Source: an uncultured Saprospiraceae bacterium
GTDB taxonomy: Bacteria > Bacteroidota > Bacteroidia > Chitinophagales > Saprospiraceae
Length of the DNA stretch: 5,925 nt
Direction of reading: 5' to 3'
NCBI GenBank assembly: GCA_938039305.1
Contig: CALHUZ010000012.1
Span: 1 to 5,925 of the forward strand
Shown here: piece by piece, positions 1 through 5,673 of the stretch
Numbering within the stretch: position 1 is the first letter of the stretch
Layout: each line of letters starts with the position of its first letter
Translations under genes and position numbers: made by a program
The notes under the pieces: generated by a model
What the model was told of the DNA's origin: nothing
The model's database searches: none
The model's input: only the letters and a program-made list of their open reading frames with translations

Positions 1-589
1 AAACCAAAACTATAAAAGCCACAACAAGTCCACCCATGATAATGATCATCTGCGTCTTTTGCGTCTGACTAACAGCTGTAGTTCCGCCAAACATAGTATA
101 TGCAATCACTACTACACCTAAGAATACAATTGTCCACCATAAGTTCCACCCAAGAATTATGGAAAGGATTATGGCTGGAGCGTAAATAGTTATGCCAGCT
201 GCAAGACCACGCCCAAGTAAAAATAGAAATGCTGTGAACTGTCTTACTTTAATATCAAATCTTTGTTCAAGATATTCGTAAGCTGTATATACCTTCAATC
301 TATAATAGATCGGAAGGACAAATACACAAAGAAGCACCATGGCTATAGGTAAGCCAAAATAGAATTGTGCGAAGCCCATACCATCATCAAAAGCTTGACC
401 TGGAGTAGATAGAAAAGTAATAGCACTGGCTTGAGTAGCCATGATAGATAACCCTATCGTATACCACTTTAGATCTCTGTCTCCTAAGATGAAACTCTCT
501 GCACTTGAGACATTTCTTGTTTTATAAATACCATAGGCTACTATGGCAAATAAAGTACCCAACATCACTGTCCAATCAATCCCACTCAT
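1..589 (-). CDS. Sodium:solute symporter (SSS family), N-terminal 196 residues, cut by window edge
   Basis: This is an integral inner-membrane transporter of the solute:sodium symporter family (SSS, PF00474), which moves a small solute inward with Na+. I translated it by hand: the frame is open from an ATG at 589 to the left edge, and an in-frame TGA lies just upstream of that ATG, so the start is well fixed. Visible family features are a first hydrophobic segment at about residues 4-20, the polar loop SAESFILGDRDLKW (29-42), the segment with ATQASAITFLSTPGQA (51-66), the TAYEYLEQRFD signature (102-112), GRGLAAG (126-132) and FGGTTAVSQTQKTQM (167-181). About five or six membrane segments are present of the 13 or more expected, so roughly 300 or more residues lie outside the window. 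There is no clear Shine-Dalgarno. It is the last visible gene of the deacetylase unit, 63 bp after the 51-aa membrane protein. The substrate cannot be told from this part; a sugar, amino sugar or organic acid is possible. Confidence 0.93.
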   Translation of the reverse strand, partial: MSGIDWTVMLGTLFAIVAYGIYKTRNVSSAESFILGDRDLKWYTIGLSIMATQASAITFLSTPGQAFDDGMGFAQFYFGLPIAMVLLCVFVLPIYYRLKVYTAYEYLEQRFDIKVRQFTAFLFLLGRGLAAGITIYAPAIILSIILGWNLWWTIVFLGVVVIAYTMFGGTTAVSQTQKTQMIIIMGGLVVAFIVLV

Positions 590-652
590 ATCAATTCAGA
601 CGTTGAAGTTTTAAAGAAACAAGAAAACCTAAGATTCAATTTATCGGTCAAA

Positions 653-808
653 TCAAGAATAACTAACAGTGATGAAGTAAAAGACAAATATCAAAATGAC
701 ATGCAGCACAATCACAAAAGCATAAAGCTGATTCCAAGTCTTAAAAACTGGTGGCAAGCCACTCTTCTTTACTGCTGATTGTTCTTTGCTTTCTGATAGA
801 TTATTCAT
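653..808 (-). CDS. 51-aa single-pass membrane protein, coupled to deacetylase and symporter
   Basis: This small protein runs from an ATG at 808-806 to a TGA at 655-653. The frame stays open further upstream to an ATG at 952, but that extension only reads the end of the deacetylase gene out of frame. The ATG at 808 has a good ribosome site (GGAGG, five bases upstream) and overlaps the deacetylase stop in ATGAATAA, the usual picture of translational coupling. The protein has a charged N-terminus (about residues 1-16), a short motif GLPPVFKTWNQLY (17-29), and one hydrophobic helix (about 30-47, VIVLHVILIFVFYF). Several SSS transporters are known to need a small membrane partner encoded next to them (for example YhdT with PanF). 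Position here makes an accessory subunit of the symporter a reasonable inference, but I recognise no named family and see no direct proof. Confidence 0.75.
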   Translation of the reverse strand: MNNLSESKEQSAVKKSGLPPVFKTWNQLYAFVIVLHVILIFVFYFITVSYS

Positions 809-3350
809 CGCGTCCTCCAGTTGTAGATTGTGATGATGACACATTATTCTTTCCGATAGAAAGCATGTTTGCAAAAAGCCTAAAAGCACCTGGCACTCCA
901 GCAGGAAGCTCTCTAAACCATGAGTAACCTGTATAGATAAAATGTCCTTCACCTACTTCAGCTACTAACATTCCACCTTGTCTTGCCGGCTCTCCTTTGT
1001 CATGACATGATATCGGAGCACTATATTTTTCATCCCATTCATTAGGGAAGTACAATCCTCTTTCTTGCACCCAACCTTCGAAGTCAGTTGCTGTTATCTT
1101 ATTGGGATAGTTCAATATTTCATGATCTGGTTCTTCAAATGTTACTTCAGCAGTTTCATCTGTCACTCGATCTCTTGATAACTGCATCGGATACGGGCCT
1201 ATATCATCTCCCTTGATTCTTCTACTTGTATTGTACTGAACGATGACCGTTCCGCCGCCATTCATATAATCCATCAAGGCACTCTTTTTTAAAAGCAATT
1301 CTTTACTTGTATTGTAGGCTCTAATTCCTATAACAAGCGCATCGTATGCGCCTAATGTTTCAGGTGAAACATCTCCGCCGCCGATCTCTGTTACATTGTA
1401 TCCGATCTGTCTAAGACTCTTTGGGACATCATCACCGGCACCTTGTAGATAAGCTATGTTTTTGCCTTTAGTCACTAAACTGATTCTTTCAAATTTAGAG
1501 GTCGCTGGTTTCAACAATATCTGTGCTGGAATATGATCGTATCTGATCTCAGTCACAGCTTTGTCAAGCTTTACGCCTTCTGCTGTCGTTAAGGTTAATG
1601 ACATAACTGCAGATGAAGAGCTCGCAGGAGCAATCACTGAAAAAGTGATCATCTCTTCTGCACCTAATTTTTCAATGTTGATTTCTTGTGTAGCAGGAAT
1701 GACTGTCCAGTCAGTGGGGTGATTCAAAGCAAGAGTTCCACTTAGATTATTCTTATATGCTTTCACTTTGACATTGATATCTTTTTTGATATTGTCTGGA
1801 AAGATGTACACTGGATCCGTAAATGCAACAGATGCCTCTGGCATCACATAGAATGGTTCGTACACTTCACCATCTACAGGATCATTTCTTTTGTAGATTA
1901 CATCTCTTTCTATTGATAATGGAAGTCCATTGATACTTACGTCAAATATTGCTGTAAATGCAGCTGCAGATGCAGGATTTCCAATCAGGGCTTCATCTTT
2001 GACATTATACATGCCCATCGTTCCTGCTTCATTCAGCCAGTAAGGGTTAGAATATGCAAAGTCACTTGGTATGTTTAGAGTTGCTTCAGATGTGATTCTT
2101 TGATTTGGCGTAAGCTCAGTTTCTAATTGTAAAGGCTCTGGTTGATTAGAAAAAGCAACTTGTCCTAAAGAAACATTTGCATTCGATCTATTAATTGCTT
2201 CTATATCAACAACTACACTGGCTCCTCTCACGGCGCTATTGCTTTCCGCTTTTGCTTCGAGATACAATCCCGCACAAGCGATTATGATCTCTTCGATCTC
2301 TACCAGCTTAATCCCTCTCCAATGATCATCTTTCAATAATTGAACATCTTTATAAATGGATATTAGCTGTGGGATATTTGCAGATGGTTCTGCGTAATTG
2401 AAATTAGAAAGTAGCTGATTAACTTTAGCACCGATTGCAGCACCACTTTCCAGTCTATTCCAAGTGACATCGATGCCACTTAAGGGATCTTCTTTATCCG
2501 TAGGCTTACTTCCTTTTATAAGCTCTACATATTCCATCTCAGAACCTCTTGTGCCCGTAGAACCAAATCCTTGACTCTTGTGCATAGAACGACTTCTAGC
2601 CGCTATTTCAGTATTAGATATTCCTCTGTTAGGATAAAAGACGCCAGCGTCAACTGCAGAAAAATTAGACTTATCTATCTTAGCAAAGTTCTCTCTACTA
2701 CCATATCGCCACCATGAAGTATTATAAAATACTCTTTCAGGTTGCCAAGTTCCGAGGTGTCCAAGTCTATCTTTCTTATAATCTATATCTCCAGCTATAT
2801 CAAATGCTTCAACAGAAAGCATAGCAGAACTTGTATGATGGCCATGCGTAGTTCCTGGTGTACGATGATCGAATCTATTAACTATGATGTCTGGCTTAAA
2901 CTCTCTGATGACCTTAATGATGTCATGCATGACTTCATCCTTATTCCAAAATGCTAATGTTTCATCTGGATGCTTAGAGTATCCAAAGTCATTAGCACGA
3001 CTGAAGAACTGCTGTCCTCCATCTACACTTCGCGCTCTGAGCAATTCATTAGTACGGATCAGTCCGAGCTTTTCCCAGATCTGAGTACCGATCAAGTTTT
3101 GACCTCCATCACCACGAGTGAGTGAGAGATATGCAGTTCTGACCTTTCTTTCGTTAGAAAAGTAAGAGATGAGTCTTGTATTCTCGTCGTCTGGGTGAGC
3201 AGCGAGATATAGTACCGTACCTACGACATTGAGCTTTTCGATCTTGTTATAGATATCGACGCTACTTGCTTCGACTGGCTTTTGGCCTGACAATAGGGTA
3301 ACCGATCCTATGCTAACGAGAGCAAGGATAATAGATATGATTCTGATCAT
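801..3350 (-). CDS. Secreted PIG-L family deacetylase with C-terminal amidotransferase-like domain
   Basis: This 849-aa protein begins with a signal peptide (about residues 1-28: two positive charges, hydrophobic core, ending near VEA) without a lipobox cysteine, so it is probably periplasmic or secreted by signal peptidase I. Residues about 45-280 form a PIG-L (LmbE) domain, the fold of zinc-dependent N-acetylglucosaminyl deacetylases. It shows AHPDDE (51-56; His52 and Asp55 expected to bind metal, Asp54 expected as general base), RGDGGQN (79-85), RTNELLRAR (99-107) and HGHHTSS (169-175; His172 the likely third metal ligand). A helical linker (about 297-370) leads to a region that reads as beta-sandwich (about 372-605). 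Residues about 620-832 resemble the class I glutamine amidotransferase/ThuA-like fold: NIAYLQGAGDDVPKSL, YDALVIGIRAYN, MNGGGTVIVQYN and a closing GEGHFIYTGYSWFRELPAGV. I see no obvious Cys-His-Glu triad, so this domain is probably non-catalytic. A Ser/Thr/Gly tail ends the protein. Family members usually remove acetyl groups from amino sugars; the true substrate here is unknown. It lies 35 bp after the NqrM-like gene and overlaps the 51-aa gene by 8 bases. Confidence 0.93.
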   Translation of the reverse strand: MIRIISIILALVSIGSVTLLSGQKPVEASSVDIYNKIEKLNVVGTVLYLAAHPDDENTRLISYFSNERKVRTAYLSLTRGDGGQNLIGTQIWEKLGLIRTNELLRARSVDGGQQFFSRANDFGYSKHPDETLAFWNKDEVMHDIIKVIREFKPDIIVNRFDHRTPGTTHGHHTSSAMLSVEAFDIAGDIDYKKDRLGHLGTWQPERVFYNTSWWRYGSRENFAKIDKSNFSAVDAGVFYPNRGISNTEIAARSRSMHKSQGFGSTGTRGSEMEYVELIKGSKPTDKEDPLSGIDVTWNRLESGAAIGAKVNQLLSNFNYAEPSANIPQLISIYKDVQLLKDDHWRGIKLVEIEEIIIACAGLYLEAKAESNSAVRGASVVVDIEAINRSNANVSLGQVAFSNQPEPLQLETELTPNQRITSEATLNIPSDFAYSNPYWLNEAGTMGMYNVKDEALIGNPASAAAFTAIFDVSINGLPLSIERDVIYKRNDPVDGEVYEPFYVMPEASVAFTDPVYIFPDNIKKDINVKVKAYKNNLSGTLALNHPTDWTVIPATQEINIEKLGAEEMITFSVIAPASSSSAVMSLTLTTAEGVKLDKAVTEIRYDHIPAQILLKPATSKFERISLVTKGKNIAYLQGAGDDVPKSLRQIGYNVTEIGGGDVSPETLGAYDALVIGIRAYNTSKELLLKKSALMDYMNGGGTVIVQYNTSRRIKGDDIGPYPMQLSRDRVTDETAEVTFEEPDHEILNYPNKITATDFEGWVQERGLYFPNEWDEKYSAPISCHDKGEPARQGGMLVAEVGEGHFIYTGYSWFRELPAGVPGAFRLFANMLSIGKNNVSSSQSTTGGRDE
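814..818 (-). promoter_or_regulatory. Ribosome binding site of the 51-aa membrane protein
   Basis: GGAGG on the minus strand lies five bases before the ATG at 808, inside the last codons of the deacetylase gene. It is the strongest Shine-Dalgarno match in the left block and decides the choice of 808 over the far-upstream ATG at 952. Confidence 0.7.
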
Positions 3351-3385
3351 TAGAGATTCTCTTTATGGATGAGTTATTGAGATGC

Positions 3386-3598
3386 TTAGGCTTTAGCTAC
3401 TTCTGGCATCTGACAGTCTTCTTCTGGCTTCTTACCGCACATGGAGCATTCACCGATGTCATTCTTCAGCATTGGGTTGTTAGAAGCGCAAGTGCCTCTG
3501 AACTCATTGCCTGTGACGATGTGTCTTATGTTGATCAACAAGAACGATCCTCCGAAGACAACGAATACGATAAGTAATGTAACCAAGAATTGATTCAT
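3386..3598 (-). CDS. Small membrane-anchored four-cysteine protein, NqrM-like (DUF539)
   Basis: A 70-aa protein with an N-terminal membrane helix (about residues 4-24, LVTLLIVFVVFGGSFLLI) followed by a soluble cysteine motif: GTC (Cys37), GECSMCGKKP (Cys51 and Cys54) and DC (Cys62). A helix followed by a G-T/S-C motif and three more cysteines is the layout of NqrM, a maturation factor needed for active Na+-translocating NADH:quinone oxidoreductase, thought to supply iron to the Cys4 iron site of the NqrD/NqrE pair. Bacteroidota homologues are often labelled only as membrane or secreted protein. No nqr structural genes are visible here, so the role rests on family resemblance; a more general metal-binding protein is the main alternative. 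The start at 3598 is the only one that includes the full membrane helix. It appears to be the first gene of the minus-strand unit. Confidence 0.72.
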   Translation of the reverse strand: MNQFLVTLLIVFVVFGGSFLLINIRHIVTGNEFRGTCASNNPMLKNDIGECSMCGKKPEEDCQMPEVAKA

Positions 3599-3621
3599 AA
3601 CATATGAACTTTTATATCATA

Positions 3622-3629
3622 CAAAAGTA
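3622..3629 (-). promoter_or_regulatory. Candidate Bacteroidota -7 promoter element for the minus-strand unit
   Basis: TACTTTTG on the minus strand matches the Bacteroidota sigma-ABfr -7 consensus TAnnTTTG at all fixed positions. Transcription would start near 3615, leaving a leader of about 17 bases before the ATG at 3598. I see no TTTG at the expected -33 position, though a TTTTGG occurs closer in (3641-3646), so the call is tentative. Confidence 0.4.
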
Positions 3630-3700
3630 TCTTAATCTATCCAAAAGAACCTGAGTAAAGGGCTATTAAGTTTACTTTAGCATTTTATACACTTTAAATC

Positions 3701-3704
3701 AGGA
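3701..3704 (+). promoter_or_regulatory. Ribosome binding site supporting the TTG start of mazG
   Basis: AGGA lies four bases before TTG at 3709. No comparable site precedes the alternative ATG at 3727, where the upstream bases read CAAGCCAAA. This favours the TTG start, although spacing is short and many Bacteroidota genes lack such sites. Confidence 0.45.
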
Positions 3705-3708
3705 AAAG

Positions 3709-4488
3709 TTGTCATATCAAGCCAAAATGGAGGCCTTTGGCCGTCTACTCAAGATCATGGATGAGCTACGTGAGCAATGTCCTTGGGATAAAGTGCAAAC
3801 GATGGAGTCACTTTCTTCATTGACGGTTGAAGAGACCTATGAGTTAGTTGACGCTATTGCAAATGAAGATCTGCCTAATGTCAAGGAAGAACTTGGTGAT
3901 ATCATGCTCCACATGGTCTTCTATGCTAAGATCGGAGATGAAAAGGGAGCTTTCGATATTGCTGATGCGCTGCATAGTGTTTGTGATAAGCTGATCCGCA
4001 GACATCCACATATCTATGGAGATATCGATGTGAAAGATGAAGCGGCAGTGAAAAAGAACTGGGAGCTCATTAAGATGTCAGAAGGCAAGAGAAGTGTCCT
4101 TCAAGGAGTACCTAATGCACTTCCAGCATTAATCAAGGCGCAACGCATGCAAGAGAAGGCAGCCCAAGTTGGATTCGAATGGGAACATACCGATCAAGTC
4201 TGGGAGAAGGTAGAAGAGGAGTTAGCTGAATTCAAGGAAGCCATCAAGATGGATGATGCTGAAAAGAAGACAGAGGAGTTTGGCGATCTATTATTCTCAC
4301 TCATCAATTATTCTCGCTACCTCGATGTTGATGCTAACCGAGCCCTCGATCTAACTAATAGAAAATTCAAGACCCGTATAGAATATATAGAAGCTAATAG
4401 CGACAAGCCACTTTCAGAGATGACACTTGGCGAGATGGATAAGCTATGGGATGAGGCGAAGGGGAAGGGGGAATTAGCGAATGAGTAA
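3709..4488 (+). CDS. mazG: Nucleoside triphosphate pyrophosphohydrolase MazG
   Basis: MazG is a cytoplasmic all-alpha enzyme that hydrolyses (d)NTPs, including aberrant ones, to the monophosphate and pyrophosphate, keeping the nucleotide pool clean and affecting (p)ppGpp-linked stress responses. This copy has 259 residues, close to the 263 of E. coli MazG, with both tandem MazG domains. The N-terminal domain shows CPWDK (24-28), the EExxE motif EETYE (41-45) and the ExxD motif ELGD (61-64), followed by KLIRRHPHIYGD (94-105). The linker has GVPNALPALIKAQRMQ (133-148). The C-terminal domain keeps EEELAE (169-174) and EEFGD (189-193), so the catalytic acidic residues appear intact. The start is probably TTG at 3709: AGGA lies four bases before it and no in-frame ATG occurs between the upstream stop (3667) and 3709. 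An ATG at 3727 (residue 7) is the alternative and has no ribosome site. The last residues and the stop codon come from a repeat (see 4471-4510). Confidence 0.95.
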   Translation: MSYQAKMEAFGRLLKIMDELREQCPWDKVQTMESLSSLTVEETYELVDAIANEDLPNVKEELGDIMLHMVFYAKIGDEKGAFDIADALHSVCDKLIRRHPHIYGDIDVKDEAAVKKNWELIKMSEGKRSVLQGVPNALPALIKAQRMQEKAAQVGFEWEHTDQVWEKVEEELAEFKEAIKMDDAEKKTEEFGDLLFSLINYSRYLDVDANRALDLTNRKFKTRIEYIEANSDKPLSEMTLGEMDKLWDEAKGKGELANE

Positions 4489-4510
4489 ATTCGTGAATTA
4501 GCGAATGAGA
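4471..4510 (+). repeat. Degenerate 8-bp tandem repeat (five units) spanning the mazG stop codon
   Basis: Five consecutive octamers can be read: GAATTAGC, GAATGAGT, AAATTCGT, GAATTAGC, GAATGAGA. Units 1-2 and 4-5 share a perfect 15-base match (4471-4485 and 4495-4509), a period of 24 or three octamers. The first units lie in the mazG reading frame and encode its final Glu-Leu-Ala-Asn-Glu; the T ending unit 2 and the AA opening unit 3 make the TAA stop. The unit count and phase are read directly from the sequence; any function is unknown. Confidence 0.8.
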
Positions 4511-4533
4511 AAGTTAATGGCCTAATTCGGTTA

Positions 4534-4566
4534 ACGTTTACTAAACTTTTGAAGTTTAGTAAACGT
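4534..4566. repeat. Perfect 15-bp inverted repeat with 3-nt loop, arms themselves near-palindromic
   Basis: The arms 4534-4548 and 4552-4566 are exact reverse complements around the loop TTG. Each arm holds an 11-base near-palindrome, GTTTACTAAAC (4536-4546) and GTTTAGTAAAC (4554-4564), differing only at the centre. The element sits 45 bp after the mazG stop and 15 bp before the next start codon. No T-run follows on either strand, so it is not a classical intrinsic terminator; it could still end mazG transcription as a hairpin, or serve as a paired operator in front of the 4582 gene. A weak TAnnTTTG-like element (AACTTTTG, 4544-4551, one mismatch) falls across the loop. Confidence 0.85.
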
Positions 4567-4581
4567 GGAAATCAAACATGA

Positions 4582-5667
4582 ATGACGGAAGAACTCAAAA
4601 AATATGAAAGTTCTTTAGACTTAAAACACAGTTTTGGTTGGACACCCAAGTATGAGGCTAAGTTCGAGACCGAGTTAAATAAAATCGTATTTATTCCAAT
4701 AGTAATTCAGGCAATTGAAAGGTTGGGTTGGAATTTAGTTCATCATGATCAATTATCTGTGGAAGCTAAAAGTTGGAAAATTAGTGACTTTCATTGGGGA
4801 CAAAAGATAACCATATCATATAATTCTGGTGAAGTCAAAGTCTGTAGCAAGTCAATTAGTAGCCCTTTGTTCGATTTTGGGCTCAATTCAAAGAGGGTTA
4901 AGCTATTCATTTATGCTTTAAAGGAATTGGTAAAAGAATACGATAATAAGGCCTTATCTGAATTAGAGGAAAAAACAAAAAAAGAGAGAAACCCTGACGA
5001 TTACATTATTCCTGAAACTTTACCTCCACCAAAAAAGCACCGAAGACCTAGTATTGGTATCGCTCTGATTGGAGCTTTGCTCCTTTCAGTTGTATTAGCC
5101 TTTTTGATAGCGTACGTTACTATTGAAATGGCTTATTTTATTGGGCTTTATGAAGTTGTCGTTGGATTTTTAATTGGTTTTGCTTTTAAATATTTGATTA
5201 AGATCAGCAACTACACCGCTTATTACCTAAACTACATCATCATTGGAACTGTTTTGCTGACATATATTTTAAATCAATATTTCAACTATCAATTAGTCAT
5301 TTATCAAAATGATATTGAATCAAGCAGGTTTATAGATTATCTAAATGCCAAATTTAAAGTAGGGTTGATAATTGATTCAATAGAGACAGGTTGGATAGGA
5401 CTAGTAGTTAGTTGGTTGTTTCAATTGGGCTTTACATATGGAGTGTCATACATTCAAATAATTCGGCACTTGTCAAAATATCAGATTAACAAAGTTCCTG
5501 CCGAGGTTATTGATTTTGCATTTTATCATTTGGTAAAAGAAAGAAGTGAAATAGAAGTTAGAGGGGAACTGACAAAAATGGGTTGGAAAAATGAGCGAGA
5601 TCAAAACGATGTATTTGAAGGTATTGGTGCTATCCAAGAAATGCAACAATTAAGCAGAGTTGATTAG
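4582..5667 (+). CDS. Uncharacterised 361-aa protein with four membrane segments
   Basis: I do not recognise a characterised family. Residues 1 to about 125 look like a compact soluble alpha/beta domain, with KYEAKFETEL (23-32), IERLGWNLV (45-53), a WGQKITISYNSGEVKVCSKS strand pair (72-91) and NSKRVKLFI (102-110). I have an impression, not a proof, of similar N-terminal domains in other Bacteroidota membrane proteins, some labelled rhomboid-like. A charged linker with PPPKKHRRP (148-156) follows, then predicted membrane segments at about 157-179, 184-206, 213-233 and 271-291. The C-terminal 60 residues are soluble, with VPAEVIDFAFYHLVKE (305-320), VRGELTKMGW (326-335) and VFEGIGAIQ (344-352). 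No rhomboid GxSG/His pair is visible in the membrane part, so protease activity is not supported. The gene is visibly AT-richer than mazG (sample lines: 15 of 60 GC at 5221-5280 against 30 of 60 at 4141-4200). ATG 4582 is used; only a distant GGAA (4567-4570) precedes it. Confidence 0.8.
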   Translation: MTEELKKYESSLDLKHSFGWTPKYEAKFETELNKIVFIPIVIQAIERLGWNLVHHDQLSVEAKSWKISDFHWGQKITISYNSGEVKVCSKSISSPLFDFGLNSKRVKLFIYALKELVKEYDNKALSELEEKTKKERNPDDYIIPETLPPPKKHRRPSIGIALIGALLLSVVLAFLIAYVTIEMAYFIGLYEVVVGFLIGFAFKYLIKISNYTAYYLNYIIIGTVLLTYILNQYFNYQLVIYQNDIESSRFIDYLNAKFKVGLIIDSIETGWIGLVVSWLFQLGFTYGVSYIQIIRHLSKYQINKVPAEVIDFAFYHLVKERSEIEVRGELTKMGWKNERDQNDVFEGIGAIQEMQQLSRVD

Positions 5668-5673
5668 AGACTG

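Noticed and set aside
624..652. Possible internal promoter for the symporter (TTTG at 652-649 and TAGGTTTT at 631-624, minus strand)
   Set aside because: The -7 element has a mismatch and the 17-base spacing is shorter than usual for this promoter class; the gene spacing also fits simple co-transcription.
809..952. Upstream extension of the 51-aa membrane protein to an ATG at 952
   Set aside because: The extra 48 residues are the deacetylase C-terminus read in another frame; the ATG at 808 has the ribosome site and the stop-start overlap.
2742..3084. Plus-strand open frames of 66-71 codons inside the deacetylase gene
   Set aside because: They lie antisense to a strongly conserved PIG-L domain and have no family features; they are chance frames.
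3353..3363. Short palindrome AGAGATTCTCT just before the deacetylase start
   Set aside because: Five-base arms around one base are too short to call an operator or terminator.
3365..3577. Plus-strand 70-codon frame opposite the NqrM-like gene
   Set aside because: The opposite strand gives a helix plus four-cysteine protein of known layout; the plus-strand reading has no convincing features.
3673..3680. TACTTTAG as a -7 element for mazG
   Set aside because: One mismatch to TAnnTTTG and no -33 element at the right distance; in an AT-rich intergenic region this is expected by chance.
4471..4510. CRISPR-type array
   Set aside because: The units are directly adjacent 8-mers without spacers, so this is a simple tandem repeat.
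4534..4566. Classical intrinsic terminator for mazG
   Set aside because: The stem is perfect, but it is AT-rich and no T-run follows on either strand, so it is recorded as an inverted repeat of unknown role.
4582..5667. Rhomboid protease assignment for the 361-aa protein
   Set aside because: No GxSG serine motif or partnered histidine is visible in the membrane segments.
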